The notes: a model not told the origin generated them from the sequence alone. Positions 32,417-42,227 are shown, counted from the stretch's first letter. The stretch: DNA of 64,000 nucleotides from Lachnospiraceae bacterium (GCA_017473115.1 JAFUNC010000015.1:1-64000); one strand, 5' to 3'. Numbers and translations are program-made.

Positions 32417-33559
32417 ATGAACAAGGAATTAATGGAAGCGCTGAATATTCTCGAAAAGGAAAAAGAAATCAGCAAAGAAACTATTTTTGAGGCGATTGAG
32501 AACTCGCTGATGCTTGCGTGCAAGAATCACTTTGGCAAGGCAGATAACGTAAAAGTGGAAATCAATCGTGAAAACGGTGATTTCAGTGTGTATGCTGAAA
32601 AGACTGTTGTGGAAACTGCAGATGACGTTATGGATGATATGCTTGAAATTTCTTTGGAAGATGCAAAGAAAATTGCAAAGAAGGCAAAAGTTGACGATAT
32701 CGTAAAAGTAGAAATTAAGTCAAAAGAATTCGGACGTATCGCAACCCAGAATGCAAAGAATGTTATTTTGCAGAAGATTCGTGAAGAAGAAAGAGCAGTT
32801 GTTTACAACCAGTTCCATGCAAAAGAAAAAGACATTATTACAGGTGTTGTTCAGCGTTACATCGGACGTAATATTTCCATTAACCTTGGTAAAGCAGATG
32901 CAATCTTAAATGAGTCAGAGCAGGTAAAGGGAGAACACTTCCGTCCTACAGACCGTATTAAGGTATATATTTTAGAAGTAAAAGCAAACTCAAAAGGCCC
33001 CCGCATTTTGGTAAGCCGTACACATCCCGATTTTGTTAAGAGATTGTTTGAATCGGAAGTTACCGAAATCAAAGACGGTACTGTTGAAATCATGAGTATT
33101 GCCAGAGAACCCGGTAGCAGAACCAAAATGGCAGTTTATTCACACAATGAGAACGTAGATCCCGTTGGTGCATGTGTTGGTTTGAACGGTGCACGTGTAA
33201 ATGCAATTGTGGATGAATTAGGCGGTGAAAAAATTGATATTATTAACTGGGATGAAAACCCCGGTAACTTAATTCAGAATGCATTGTCTCCGGCACAGAT
33301 TGTTGCAGTTTTTGCGGATCCTGATGAAAAAACAGCGAAGGTTGTTGTTCCTGATTATCAGTTATCTTTGGCAATCGGTAAGGAAGGTCAGAATGCACGC
33401 CTTGCTGCTAAGTTAACAGGATATAAGATTGATATTAAGAGTGAAACTCAGGCAAAAGATGCTTACGGCTTCCGTTATGAAGATTATATGGATGATGAAG
33501 AGTATGAAGAGTACGAGGAAGGTGAATACGAAGAGACTTATTCAGAGGATGAAGAGTAA
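32417..33559 (+). CDS. nusA: Transcription termination/antitermination factor NusA
   Basis: NusA binds RNA polymerase and nascent RNA and controls pausing, termination and antitermination. The 380-residue product has the N-terminal polymerase-binding domain, an S1 domain (about 135-200, GVVQRYIGRNISINLG) and two KH domains (VGACVGLNGARVNAIVDELGGEKIDI and LAIGKEGQNARLAAKLTGYKIDI). It ends in an acidic tail rich in Glu, Asp and Tyr (about 350-380). It lacks the extra C-terminal repeats of E. coli NusA, as is normal for Firmicutes. nusB, its partner, lies at 57472 in this window. Confidence 0.98.
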   Translation: MNKELMEALNILEKEKEISKETIFEAIENSLMLACKNHFGKADNVKVEINRENGDFSVYAEKTVVETADDVMDDMLEISLEDAKKIAKKAKVDDIVKVEIKSKEFGRIATQNAKNVILQKIREEERAVVYNQFHAKEKDIITGVVQRYIGRNISINLGKADAILNESEQVKGEHFRPTDRIKVYILEVKANSKGPRILVSRTHPDFVKRLFESEVTEIKDGTVEIMSIAREPGSRTKMAVYSHNENVDPVGACVGLNGARVNAIVDELGGEKIDIINWDENPGNLIQNALSPAQIVAVFADPDEKTAKVVVPDYQLSLAIGKEGQNARLAAKLTGYKIDIKSETQAKDAYGFRYEDYMDDEEYEEYEEGEYEETYSEDEE

Positions 33560-33594
33560 TTCGTAAAACCGGATACGACAGACAGGAGGTTGTT

Positions 33595-33864
33595 ATGAAC
33601 AAAAAAGTACCCTTGCGCCAATGCGTAGGATGCATGGAAATGAAAGAAAAGAAAACAATGATGCGTGTGTTAAAAACACCGGAGGGCGATCTTGTTCTGG
33701 ATACAACCGGAAAGAAAAACGGAAGAGGAGCCTACCTTTGCAAATCTCTGGATTGCTTAAAAAAAGCACAGAAAAACAAAGGTCTGGAACGCTCTTTCAA
33801 AATGAATCTTTCCAATGAAATTTATGCCGGATTGGAAAAGGAGTTTACAGAACCAGATGCATGA
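33595..33864 (+). CDS. ylxR: YlxR family RNase P modulator (RnpM)
   Basis: This is a small basic RNA-binding protein of 89 residues with the DUF448 signature: PLRQCVGCMEMKEKKTMMRV, then a KKNGRGAYLCKS block that includes GRGAY. In Bacillus this protein binds RNase P RNA and modulates its activity, and it has also been reported to affect transcription. The cysteines C9, C12, C43 and C48 are in the usual places. The ATG follows AGGAGG. Its 3' end overlaps the next start by 8 bases. Confidence 0.93.
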   Translation: MNKKVPLRQCVGCMEMKEKKTMMRVLKTPEGDLVLDTTGKKNGRGAYLCKSLDCLKKAQKNKGLERSFKMNLSNEIYAGLEKEFTEPDA

Positions 33865-34186
33865 TAAAATATTAGCCCTTTTAGGATTGGCAACGAAATC
33901 CGGAAATGTGGTAAGCGGCGAATTTATGGTAGAAAAAATGGTAAAGGCCGGGAAAGCACGACTGGTGATTGTAGCAACGGATACATCGGACGGTTCCAAG
34001 AAAAGTTACAATGACATGTGTACCTACTATCATATCCCTATTTATTTTTACGGGACAAAAGAGACGTTAGGACATTGTATCGGGAAAGAGATGCGTGCGT
34101 CAGTAGCAGTCATTGATGACGGATTTGCCAAAGGCATAGAAAAAAAGTTGAAAGATTCAATAATCGATACGGAGGTAAATAAATGA
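33857..34186 (+). CDS. ylxQ: L7Ae/L30e family RNA-binding protein YlxQ
   Basis: I start at the ATG at 33857, which overlaps ylxR by 8 bases and follows AAAAGGAG by 13. A longer frame from 33815 would overlap ylxR by 50 bases. The 109-residue product has the L7Ae fold pattern [16 protein letters not shown], then [17 protein letters not shown] and the [18 protein letters not shown] block. Such proteins bind kink-turn RNA; the role of YlxQ is not settled. Its last codon overlaps the infB start (ATGA), so translation is coupled. Confidence 0.9.
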   Translation: MHDKILALLGLATKSGNVVSGEFMVEKMVKAGKARLVIVATDTSDGSKKSYNDMCTYYHIPIYFYGTKETLGHCIGKEMRASVAVIDDGFAKGIEKKLKDSIIDTEVNK

Positions 34187-37053
34187 AGATAAGCGAACTG
34201 GCAAAAGATTTAAATATAACAAGTAAAGAGATAATCCAATTCCTTCAGGATAAGGGTTATGATTATAAAAGTCCCCAGAAGAATTTGGTGGAAGATGAAG
34301 AAAATTTAGTAAGAAAAGGTTTGTCCGCAGGCAGTGCAAAAGTTGAAAAAACTGAGGAAAAACCTGTAAAGAAAGAAGAAGCCAAAGAAATACCGGTCAA
34401 AGAAGAAGTAAAAGAGACTCCGGTAAAAGAAGAGGCTCCTAAAGCAGAAGACAAACCGAAAAAGAAGAAAAATATCATTATTGTAGGCGGAAAGCCGGCA
34501 GGACAGAATACAGGAAGACCGGCACAGAGACCCGGACAGCCTGTACAGAATAAGAAACCGGCAGCAAATGTAAATGTCAGACCCTCCGGTTTGATACGTC
34601 CTACAACCCCCCCTTCCGCAACACCGTCGGTAAATTTTGTTCCTGCAGGGAATCCGAACAGCAGACCTCAGTCCGCTCCGAAGAAGGACGTTGAGGTAAA
34701 CGCAGAGCAGAATACAAGACCTGTAAGCGAACGCGCCAATAGTGAAAACAGGGGAGAAAAGCCCCAGAATAACGCAAATCGCGGCGAAAGACCGCAGGGC
34801 GGATTCAATCGTGAAAACAGAGGCGAAAGACCGCAGGGCGGATTCAATCGTGAAAACAGAGGCGAAAGACCCCAAGGCGGATTCAATCGTGAAAACAGAG
34901 GCGAAAGACCGCAGGGCGGATTCAACAAAGACAGAGGAGAAAGACCCCAGGGTGGATTCAACAAAGACAGAGGTCAGGGTGGTTTCCACAAGGATGGAGA
35001 TGACAGAGGCGGAAGAAGAGATGATAACCGTTTCGGAAAGAAACCTCAAGGTGGCCGTATGTTCGGAGGCGATACTCCCGTGGTAGAGCCTGAGAAGCAT
35101 AGAGACGATGAAAAGCGTCGTATCAGCCAGGAGAAAGACAAGAAGAAAAAAGATGCAATCTATGAAGATGGCGATTTTAAAGGCAAAGGTAAGGGCAAGT
35201 TAAAGCCCGGAAGTTTTATTAAACCTGAAAAGAAAGTGGAAGAAAAGGTCGAGGACGATATCAAGGTAATCACAATTCCCGAAGTTCTTACTTTAAAAGA
35301 TTTAGCAGACAAGATGAAATTACAGCCTTCTGCTATTGTTAAGAAGTTATTTTTAAAGGGTGAAATTCTTACCGTAAATTCGGAGATTTCCTTTGATAAG
35401 GCTGAAGAAATCGCGATTGAATACGATATTATTTGTGAAAAAGAAGTTCAGGTAGACGTAATTGAAGAACTCCTGAAAGAGGATGAAGAAGACGAAGCTA
35501 CCATGACAGAAAGACCTCCCGTAATCTGTGTTATGGGTCATGTTGACCACGGTAAAACATCCCTTTTGGATGCAATCCGTAAGACACACGTTACTGACAG
35601 GGAAGCAGGCGGTATTACACAGCACATCGGTGCTTATATGGTTCAGGTGGATGACAGAAAGATTACTTTCTTAGATACTCCCGGACATGAAGCATTTACA
35701 GCTATGCGTATGCGTGGTGCAAACGCAACGGATATTGCAATCCTTGTAGTTGCTGCTGACGATGGTGTTATGCCCCAGACCAAGGAAGCAATCAACCATG
35801 CCAAGGCTGCAGGAGTGCAGATTATCGTGGCAGTGAATAAGGTTGATAAAATCGGTTATGATTTTAATGATCCCAGCAGAAAGATGGATAGTTATCCCAG
35901 CATTAACAATTTGATGCGTGAATTGGCAGAAGAGCATGAACTCTTAAGCGAAGACTGGGGCGGAACCACTATTTTTGCACCGGTAAGTGCGAAAATGGGT
36001 CATGGTATCAGCGAACTTTTGGATATGATTCTTTTATCCGCAGATATGCTTGAATTAAAAGCAAATGCCAAGAGACAGGCACGTGGTCTTGTTATCGAAG
36101 CGCAGTTGGATAAGGGAAGAGGTCCCGTTGCAACCATTTTGGTTCAGAAGGGTACACTTCATGTGGGCGATTTTATCTCCGCAGGTGCATCTCACGGTAA
36201 AGTACGTGCTATGGTGGATGATAAGGGACGCCGCGTAAAAGAAGCAACACCTTCTACTCCCGTGGAAATCTTAGGTTTGAATGATGTTCCCAACGCAGGT
36301 GAAATTTTTGTCTGCCATAAGAACGACAAGGAAGCAAAGAACTTTGCTGAGACCTTTATTGCACAGAATAAGGTTAAATTATTGGAAGATACTAAGGCTA
36401 AAATGTCACTTGATGACCTGTTCTCACAGATTCAGGCCGGTAACCTTAAGGAACTCAACCTTATCGTTAAAGCTGACGTACAGGGTAGTGTGGAAGCTGT
36501 GAAGCAGAGCCTTGTAAAACTTTCCAACGAAGAAGTTGCGGTTAAGGTAATTCACGGCGGCGTTGGTGCAATCAACGAATCCGACGTTATCCTTGCAAGT
36601 GCGGCTAAGGCAATCATCATCGGTTTCAATGTCAGATTGGATAATATGGCAAAGGATACCGTTGAGAAAGAAGGCGTAGACGTAAGACTTTACAGCGTTA
36701 TTTACCAGGCAATCGAAGATGTGGAAGCAGCCATGAAGGGTATGTTGGATCCTATTTTCGAAGAGAAAGTAATCGGTCATGCGGAAGTTCGCCAGATTTT
36801 CAAGGCATCTGCAATCGGAAATATCGCAGGTTCTTATGTGCTTGACGGTATGTTCCAAAGAAATGCTTTGGTTCGTATTACCCGTGAAGGTGAGCAGATT
36901 TACGAAGGTAAACTTGCATCCTTAAAGCGTTTCAAGGACGATGTAAAAGAAGTAAAAGCAGGCTTCGAATGCGGTCTTGTATTTGAAGATTTCGATAAGA
37001 TGCAGGAACTTGATATTGTAGAAGCATACATTATGGTAGAGGTACCCAGATAA
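34183..37053 (+). CDS. infB: Translation initiation factor IF-2
   Basis: IF-2 is the GTPase that places initiator tRNA on the ribosome. The 956-residue product has an IF2-N domain (residues 1-50), a long Lys/Glu/Pro-rich linker and an Arg/Gly-rich repeat region (about residues 201-264). A second IF2-N-like domain follows (about 365-415), then the G domain with GHVDHGKT (452-459), DTPGHEAF and NKVDK, then domains II, III and IV ending in [10 protein letters not shown]. The start ATG overlaps the ylxQ stop and follows GGAGG. The repeat-bearing linker is longer than in many Firmicute IF-2 proteins. Confidence 0.98.
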   Translation: MKISELAKDLNITSKEIIQFLQDKGYDYKSPQKNLVEDEENLVRKGLSAGSAKVEKTEEKPVKKEEAKEIPVKEEVKETPVKEEAPKAEDKPKKKKNIIIVGGKPAGQNTGRPAQRPGQPVQNKKPAANVNVRPSGLIRPTTPPSATPSVNFVPAGNPNSRPQSAPKKDVEVNAEQNTRPVSERANSENRGEKPQNNANRGERPQGGFNRENRGERPQGGFNRENRGERPQGGFNRENRGERPQGGFNKDRGERPQGGFNKDRGQGGFHKDGDDRGGRRDDNRFGKKPQGGRMFGGDTPVVEPEKHRDDEKRRISQEKDKKKKDAIYEDGDFKGKGKGKLKPGSFIKPEKKVEEKVEDDIKVITIPEVLTLKDLADKMKLQPSAIVKKLFLKGEILTVNSEISFDKAEEIAIEYDIICEKEVQVDVIEELLKEDEEDEATMTERPPVICVMGHVDHGKTSLLDAIRKTHVTDREAGGITQHIGAYMVQVDDRKITFLDTPGHEAFTAMRMRGANATDIAILVVAADDGVMPQTKEAINHAKAAGVQIIVAVNKVDKIGYDFNDPSRKMDSYPSINNLMRELAEEHELLSEDWGGTTIFAPVSAKMGHGISELLDMILLSADMLELKANAKRQARGLVIEAQLDKGRGPVATILVQKGTLHVGDFISAGASHGKVRAMVDDKGRRVKEATPSTPVEILGLNDVPNAGEIFVCHKNDKEAKNFAETFIAQNKVKLLEDTKAKMSLDDLFSQIQAGNLKELNLIVKADVQGSVEAVKQSLVKLSNEEVAVKVIHGGVGAINESDVILASAAKAIIIGFNVRLDNMAKDTVEKEGVDVRLYSVIYQAIEDVEAAMKGMLDPIFEEKVIGHAEVRQIFKASAIGNIAGSYVLDGMFQRNALVRITREGEQIYEGKLASLKRFKDDVKEVKAGFECGLVFEDFDKMQELDIVEAYIMVEVPR
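34783..34974 (+). repeat. In-frame tandem repeats within infB
   Basis: Five near-identical units of 39 or 36 bases encode [13 protein letters not shown] (three copies) and [12 protein letters not shown] (two copies), followed by a degenerate GQGGFHKD. They lie in the linker before the G domain. The high nucleotide identity suggests recent expansion and makes copy number likely to vary between strains. Confidence 0.9.
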
Positions 37054-37436
37054 TGAGAAAAAACAGTGTTAAAAATACCCGTATCAATGGGGAAGTGCAG
37101 AAGGTTTTGGCGGAAATCATCCGCGGTGAATTAAAAGACCCCCGCATTAACCCCATGACTACGGTCATGGCTGTGGAAGTGGCTCCGGATTTGAAATCCT
37201 GTAAGGCTTTTATCAGTGTGTTGGGAGATGTACAGTCTCAGGAAGATACTCTGAAAGGGTTAAACAGTGCTATGGGGTATATTCGTACACAGATTGCAAA
37301 AAAAATCAATCTTCGTAATACACCGGAGATTAAATTTATTATGGACCAGAGCGTGGAATACGGCATCAATATGTCAAAATTAATTGATGAAGTCAACGCA
37401 GGAATCCATGAAAGAGAAGAAGAGGACGCGGAATAG
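37053..37436 (+). CDS. rbfA: 30S ribosome-binding factor A
   Basis: RbfA is a cold-shock and 16S maturation factor that binds the 30S neck. The 127-residue product has the KH-like fold with KNTRINGEVQKVLAEIIRGELKDPRI, then VEVAPDLKSCKAFISVLGD, and the helix LRNTPEIKFIMDQSVEYG. The ATG shares its A with the infB stop (TAATG), so translation is coupled. nrnA follows with a TAGTG overlap. Confidence 0.96.
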   Translation: MRKNSVKNTRINGEVQKVLAEIIRGELKDPRINPMTTVMAVEVAPDLKSCKAFISVLGDVQSQEDTLKGLNSAMGYIRTQIAKKINLRNTPEIKFIMDQSVEYGINMSKLIDEVNAGIHEREEEDAE

Positions 37437-38383
37437 TGATTGATATTGTTGCAGAATGCAGTGGAGCAAAAACAATCGGAATATGTGGGCATATCAAACC
37501 GGATGGCGACTGTATCGGCGCCACCCTTGCCCTGTCTCTTTATTTAAAAAAGAGACTGCCTGATGCGGAGATTACGGTGTTTTCCGATGAAATTTCACCT
37601 TGTTTTGAATGTGTGAAAGGAATCAGGGAGTTTGATTTTACCTTTGAAAAAGAGCAACCGGAAGTTTTTATTGTAGTGGACACACTGGCTTCACGTATCG
37701 GTAATGCAGAAAAATATTTTAAAAATGCAAAAAAAACAATCAATATTGACCATCACATCAGTAATGCTGAGGGCTGTGCTATGGTAAACTATGTGGTGCC
37801 TACCGCAAGTTCTGCCAGCGAGTTGATTTATAATCTGATCGATCCGGCTTATTTGGATAAGGACATGGCGGAGGCAATTTACATGGGAATTGCCCATGAT
37901 ACGGGCATTTTTAAATTTGCCAGTACGTCGCCCAAGACAATGCGCATTGTGGCGGATTTGATGGAATATGGATTTGATTTTCCGGCGCTTTTGGATAAGA
38001 CGTATTATGAAAAAACCTACATTCAAAATCTTGCCCTGGGAAAAATTCTGTCGGACAGTAAATTGCATTTTGACGGAAAAGTAATTTCCGGCAGTATGGA
38101 TATCAAAACCATGAATGAGATGGGAATTACAGGTAATCCTTTTGAAGGTGTTGTAAGTCAGTTACGTATCACCGAAGGTACGGAATGTGCGATTTTCATG
38201 TATCAAATTAATGCGGTTACTTATAAAGTCAGTCTCCGCTCCAAGCAGATTGTGGATGTGTCAAAGGTTGCAGAGCATTTTGGCGGCGGCGGACATGTCC
38301 GGGCGGCAGGTTTTTATTGCAAAGGCGAAGCCGATAACATTTTGAACGAGATTTTAGAGTTGATGAAACCTTACTTTGATTGA
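37436..38383 (+). CDS. nrnA: DHH family phosphoesterase, NrnA-type nanoRNase / pAp phosphatase
   Basis: NrnA degrades 2-5 nucleotide RNAs, and in Bacillus also dephosphorylates pAp; related proteins hydrolyse pGpG or cyclic dinucleotide products. The 315-residue product starts at a GTG overlapping the rbfA stop. Motifs are HIKPDGDCIGA (I), VVDT (II), NIDHHISN (III, the DHH signature), HDTGIFKF (IV) and the DHHA1 domain ending in HFGGGGHVRAAG. All catalytic positions are intact. The position between rbfA and truB is the common clostridial arrangement. Confidence 0.93.
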   Translation: MIDIVAECSGAKTIGICGHIKPDGDCIGATLALSLYLKKRLPDAEITVFSDEISPCFECVKGIREFDFTFEKEQPEVFIVVDTLASRIGNAEKYFKNAKKTINIDHHISNAEGCAMVNYVVPTASSASELIYNLIDPAYLDKDMAEAIYMGIAHDTGIFKFASTSPKTMRIVADLMEYGFDFPALLDKTYYEKTYIQNLALGKILSDSKLHFDGKVISGSMDIKTMNEMGITGNPFEGVVSQLRITEGTECAIFMYQINAVTYKVSLRSKQIVDVSKVAEHFGGGGHVRAAGFYCKGEADNILNEILELMKPYFD

Positions 38384-38392
38384 GGAATATAA

Positions 38393-39298
38393 ATGGACGG
38401 AATTATTGTAGTTCATAAGGAAAAGGGTTTTACATCCTTTGATGTGGTTGCCAAATTAAGAGGCATTTTAAAACAGAAAAAAATAGGACATACCGGAACA
38501 CTTGACCCGGACGCAACGGGTGTGCTTCCGGTTTGTTTAGGTTGTGCTACCAAATTGTGTGATATGCTGACAGATACCACAAAAGTATATGAAGCGGAAC
38601 TTTTATTGGGAGTAACAACGGATACGCAGGATACAAGTGGAATGGTATTGGAAGAAAAGGATGTGCTCGTGACGGAAGAAGAGGTGCAGGAAGTGATTGC
38701 TTCTTTTATCGGAGAGCAGAAGCAGATTCCGCCAATGTATTCTGCATTAAAAGTGGATGGTAAGAAACTTTATGAATTGGCCAGGGAAGGCAAGACTGTC
38801 GAACGTAAAGCAAGAGACATTACCATAGAGAATATTGAAATTCTTGAGATTGCTTTGCCACGGGTCAAAATGACGGTTACCTGTTCCAAAGGTACTTATA
38901 TCCGAACATTATGTAATGATATCGGAGAAAAATTGGGATGCGGAGGTGCCATGGCGTCCCTGATTCGACATAAGACCGCCGGTTTTACTTTGGAGGAAGC
39001 CCGGACTTTGGATGAAATAGAAGCACTTATGAAAGGCGGAATGATCGATTCTGCAATCAAAGGCGTGGATATCGTATTTGAAGGATATCCGCAAGCAATG
39101 GTAAAAGAAGAGTGTTTAAAGGCTGCCCAAAACGGTAATTGGTTATATGTGAATATGTTAGAAATAAAAGAGGAAGATAAAAAAGCCGAAGATATCAGAA
39201 TATATGGTAATGACGGCATTTTTTACGGTGTATACGGCTATCAGGCAGAAAAAAATGCTTTTGTGCCGAAGAAAATGTTTTTTTATAAGGTACGGTAA
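38393..39298 (+). CDS. truB: tRNA pseudouridine-55 synthase
   Basis: TruB makes pseudouridine 55 in the T loop of tRNAs. The 301-residue product begins DGIIVVHKEKGFTSFDV and has the active-site motif GHTGTLDPDATGVLPV with catalytic D38. It then has TKVYEAELLLGVTTDTQDTSG, the IPPMYSALKVDGKKLYELAREG block and the thumb-loop KGTYIRTLCNDIG. A short C-terminal PUA-like extension is present. The next gene, ribF, starts 2 bases after its stop. Confidence 0.96.
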   Translation: MDGIIVVHKEKGFTSFDVVAKLRGILKQKKIGHTGTLDPDATGVLPVCLGCATKLCDMLTDTTKVYEAELLLGVTTDTQDTSGMVLEEKDVLVTEEEVQEVIASFIGEQKQIPPMYSALKVDGKKLYELAREGKTVERKARDITIENIEILEIALPRVKMTVTCSKGTYIRTLCNDIGEKLGCGGAMASLIRHKTAGFTLEEARTLDEIEALMKGGMIDSAIKGVDIVFEGYPQAMVKEECLKAAQNGNWLYVNMLEIKEEDKKAEDIRIYGNDGIFYGVYGYQAEKNAFVPKKMFFYKVR

Positions 39299-39299
39299 T

Positions 39300-40217
39300 A
39301 TGAAAATTATTCAGACAAAACAATTTTATATTGAAGAGCCGACCGCCGTGGCAATGGGGAAATTTGATTCCCTGCATTTGGGACACAAGGTTATTCTTGA
39401 CCGGATGAAACGGGAGGCGGAATGCAGTTTGCGGACTGTTGTGGTTTCATTTGAACCCGGGCCGGAAGTGTTTTTCGGGAAATACAAAGGTGGTTTTGTA
39501 CTGACCGATGAAGAAAAGCAAAGCATTTTGGAAAAGATGGGCATTGATTATTATGTTTTATTTCCTTTTGATGCCGAAACAGCAGGTACCGACGCAGAAG
39601 TATTTTTGAAAGAAGTACTTTTAAAGCAGATGAATATGCAGGTATTGGTTGCAGGTGATGATTTGTCTTTTGGTAAAAACGGAACAGGAAATGTGGAATT
39701 TATCAAAGAAAAAAGTATGGAATTGGATTTTAAATTTTGCGCCTGTCCCAAATTACATATTAATGCCGAAGAAGTCAGTGCAACATTGGTAAGAGAGAAT
39801 GTTGTGTCAGGCAATATGGAAAAGTGTTATGAACTTTTGGGCAGGAATTACCGTGTTGAGGGTACGGTTTGTAAGGGTAACCAATTAGGAAGAACTTTTG
39901 GTGTTCCGACTTGCAATATCATTACTCCGAAAGAAAAACTTTTGCCGCCGAACGGAGTGTATTTTACCCGGGTAACATTGCAGGGAGAAACATATTACGG
40001 TGTTACAAATGTCGGAACCAAGCCGACGGTCAGCGGAGATGATATCGTAGGAATCGAAACGTATATTATTGCATTTGAGCGAGAGGTATACGGAGAGCGG
40101 TTAAGCCTTGATTTTATACATTTTCACAGAACTGAGCATAAATTTAAGTCCCTGGAACATCTTAAGATGCAATTAGGAAATGATATTACAATGGCAAAGG
40201 AATATTTTAATTTTTAA
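39300..40217 (+). CDS. ribF: Bifunctional riboflavin kinase / FAD synthetase
   Basis: RibF makes FMN from riboflavin and then FAD. I start at the ATG at 39300; the frame is open upstream inside truB, but a start there would overlap by 95 bases. The 305-residue product has an N-terminal nucleotidyltransferase domain with GKFDSLHLGHKVIL (the HxGH site) and SATLVRENV, and a C-terminal riboflavin kinase barrel with GRTFGVPTCNI and NGVYFTRVTL, then GVTNVGTKPT. The first motif has S-L where G-V is usual (GxFDGVHLGH). It ends the rimP operon at a terminator. Confidence 0.95.
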   Translation: MKIIQTKQFYIEEPTAVAMGKFDSLHLGHKVILDRMKREAECSLRTVVVSFEPGPEVFFGKYKGGFVLTDEEKQSILEKMGIDYYVLFPFDAETAGTDAEVFLKEVLLKQMNMQVLVAGDDLSFGKNGTGNVEFIKEKSMELDFKFCACPKLHINAEEVSATLVRENVVSGNMEKCYELLGRNYRVEGTVCKGNQLGRTFGVPTCNIITPKEKLLPPNGVYFTRVTLQGETYYGVTNVGTKPTVSGDDIVGIETYIIAFEREVYGERLSLDFIHFHRTEHKFKSLEHLKMQLGNDITMAKEYFNF

Positions 40218-40254
40218 TTCACATCATAATGTTATGGTGTGAATTTTTCTTTTC
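40216..40254 (+). terminator. Terminator closing the rimP-ribF operon
   Basis: AATTCACATCATAA (40216-40229) pairs with TTATGGTGTGAATT (40232-40245) with one G-T pair and is followed by TTTCTTTTC. Confidence 0.82.
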
Positions 40255-40283
40255 ATATAGCGTCAATATATCAAAAACACTGA

Positions 40284-40369
40284 AAAAAGACGAAAAAAAA
40301 TGAAGTTCTATGTATAAAAAGACGAAAAAAAATTCTCTGTTGAAATATTGACACATTATCCCATATAAT
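40284..40369 (+). promoter_or_regulatory. Promoter of the Na/Pi transporter gene with upstream direct repeats
   Basis: TTGAAA (40340-40345), spacing 18, TATAAT (40364-40369). Upstream, an 18-base A-rich sequence containing AGACGAAAAAAAAT occurs twice, at 40284-40301 and 40316-40333, exactly 32 bases apart (three helical turns). These may be regulator sites or UP elements. Confidence 0.6.
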
Positions 40370-40446
40370 TGTATTGGATAAGATTTGGTAAAAATTTAAA
40401 TGAAAATACAATTCAGAAAAATCCCATAAGGGAAGAGGAGACGAAT

Positions 40447-42096
40447 ATGGACGGAAAACAAATTTTTGAGATGATTATGGGGCTTGCCGGTGGACTTGGA
40501 CTTTTTCTTTTTGGTATGAAATTGATGAGCGAGTCTATCGAGAAGTTTGCGGGTGATAAACTTCGTAAAATTCTTGAGTTTTTTACTCAAAATAAGTTTA
40601 TGGGTTTGATTGTAGGTATTGTGTTTACAGGTATTGTACAGTCATCCTCCGCATGTACCGTTATGGTAGTCAGTTTTGTAAACTCGGGTTTGATGAATTT
40701 ATATCAGGCGGTAGGTGTTATTTTCGGTGCGAATATCGGTACAACGGTAACATCGTTGCTGGTATCTTTTAATTTATCCAAATATGCGCCCTTGTTCTTA
40801 TTATTGGGTGTAATAATGGTTATGTTTTTTAAAAAACAGTTTATTATCAAATTTGGTGATGTTTTGGTGGGATTTGGAGTTCTTTTCTTAGGACTTTCAC
40901 TGATGAGCTCTTCTATGGATACCTTAAAGCAGAGTTCTGCGGTTTCGGATTTGTTTGCTTCATTAACAAATCCAGCGCTTGCGGTTTTAGTAGGTTTTTT
41001 GGTGACTGCTGTTATTCAAAGTTCTTCTGTAACAGTAAGTATTGTACTTTTACTTGCTCAGCAGGGATTGCTTGATTTACCTATTTGCCATTTTATTATT
41101 TTGGGCTGTAATATGGGTTCTTGTGTGACTGCATTGATTGCTTCCCTTGCAGGTATGAAGGATGCAAAGCGTGCAGCTATGATTCATTTCCTGTTTAACT
41201 TAGTAGGTTCGGCAGTGGTATTTATACTGTTATTGCTTTTCGGCAATTGGATTGTAGACGGAATATTTGCTTTGGCAGGCGGAGACCCCGGACGTTTTGT
41301 TGCGTTCTCACACACCAGCATCAAAATATTCCAGGTAATTATATTATTTCCTTTTAGCAGTCTTTTGGTTAAAGCAACTTACTTTATTATTCCCGGTAAA
41401 GAAGAGAAAGTTGGCTATCGTGATGACCACAAATTACAGTACATCGGTGATAAGGTTGTATTCAATCCCGCAACTGCAGTAGTAGAAGTTGTAAATGAAA
41501 TTGAGCGTATGGCCAGCCTTGCCAGTGATAATTTAAATCGTGCAATGAATGCATTGGTTACTTTGGATGAAGATGATATCCGTGAAGTATGTGAAGTGGA
41601 AGAGAATATTAATTTCCTTAATAAGTCCATTACCAATTATTTGGTTAAAATTAATCAGTCGACACTTCCCATCGAAGACTTAAAGAGTTTAGGCGGATTG
41701 TTCCATGTGGTAAATGATATTGAGCGTATCGGTGATCACGCCAAGAATATTGCGGATTCAGCAGTTTTACGTAAAGAACGTGATATTAAATTCAGTGATG
41801 AGTCATTTAATGAGTTGCGCGAAATGATGGAGTTAATTAATGAAAACGTTCATTTGTGTATCGAAGTGTTTGCGCATCACAAAGAAGAGCATCTTCCTAA
41901 AATTGAAGAATTGGAAGAGAAGGTGGATGTAATGGAGCGTAAGGTTCAGCAGGCTCACATTGACCGCTTAAAGAGAAATGAATGCACTCCGGATGCGGGT
42001 ATGTTATTCTCAGATATTGTTTCCGGTTTGGAACGTGTTTCTGATCATGCAGTTAATATCGCATATTCTATGGTAAAGGAAAATGCTTCCAACTAA
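40447..42096 (+). CDS. Na+/phosphate cotransporter (NptA/PNaS family) with PhoU-like tail
   Basis: I start at the ATG at 40447 behind GAAGAGGAG, not at 40369, which lies on the promoter -10. The 549-residue product has about eight membrane helices with the two inverted-repeat signatures of the family, GIVQSSSACTVM and AVIQSSSVTVSIV. Two GLxLFLFGMKLM-type helices open the protein. After residue about 340 a soluble PhoU-like helical domain follows (EIERMASLASDNL and NDIERIGDHAKNI, then GLERVSDHAVNIAY). It imports phosphate with sodium; the PhoU part probably regulates transport. No pho regulator box was recognised in the promoter. Confidence 0.93.
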   Translation: MDGKQIFEMIMGLAGGLGLFLFGMKLMSESIEKFAGDKLRKILEFFTQNKFMGLIVGIVFTGIVQSSSACTVMVVSFVNSGLMNLYQAVGVIFGANIGTTVTSLLVSFNLSKYAPLFLLLGVIMVMFFKKQFIIKFGDVLVGFGVLFLGLSLMSSSMDTLKQSSAVSDLFASLTNPALAVLVGFLVTAVIQSSSVTVSIVLLLAQQGLLDLPICHFIILGCNMGSCVTALIASLAGMKDAKRAAMIHFLFNLVGSAVVFILLLLFGNWIVDGIFALAGGDPGRFVAFSHTSIKIFQVIILFPFSSLLVKATYFIIPGKEEKVGYRDDHKLQYIGDKVVFNPATAVVEVVNEIERMASLASDNLNRAMNALVTLDEDDIREVCEVEENINFLNKSITNYLVKINQSTLPIEDLKSLGGLFHVVNDIERIGDHAKNIADSAVLRKERDIKFSDESFNELREMMELINENVHLCIEVFAHHKEEHLPKIEELEEKVDVMERKVQQAHIDRLKRNECTPDAGMLFSDIVSGLERVSDHAVNIAYSMVKENASN

Positions 42097-42113
42097 AAAG
42101 TGACAAAATGTGA

Positions 42114-42141
42114 TTGACATAATATAAAAAAAGATTATAAT
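42114..42141 (+). promoter_or_regulatory. Consensus sigma-A promoter of the NlpC/P60 gene
   Basis: A perfect TTGACA (42114-42119) and a perfect TATAAT (42136-42141) with a 16-base spacer, about 90 bases before the start codon. Confidence 0.8.
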
Positions 42142-42142
42142 T

Positions 42143-42190
42143 AAAAACGTAACAATTTTGTAACATTTTAAAATTGTTGCGTTTTTTCTT
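42143..42190 (+). terminator. Terminator-like hairpin starting at the promoter's -10 edge
   Basis: AAAAACGTAACAATTTT (42143-42159) pairs with AAAATTGTTGCGTTTTT (42170-42186) with one G-T pair, followed by TCTTTTC. It could end upstream transcripts, and it would also form at the extreme 5' end of RNA made from the promoter at 42114-42141. Confidence 0.75.
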
Positions 42191-42227
42191 TTCAAGTAAA
42201 GTTGTTTTTTATATTAAGGAGATATAG

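Noticed and set aside
34783..34974. Tandem repeats considered as a CRISPR array
   Set aside because: The units are contiguous without unique spacers and are in frame within infB.
34306..35100. 264-residue open frame on the minus strand inside infB
   Set aside because: It is the antisense of the IF-2 linker. Its open state follows from the Lys/Glu/Arg-rich codons and tandem repeats of infB, and there is no ribosome binding site.
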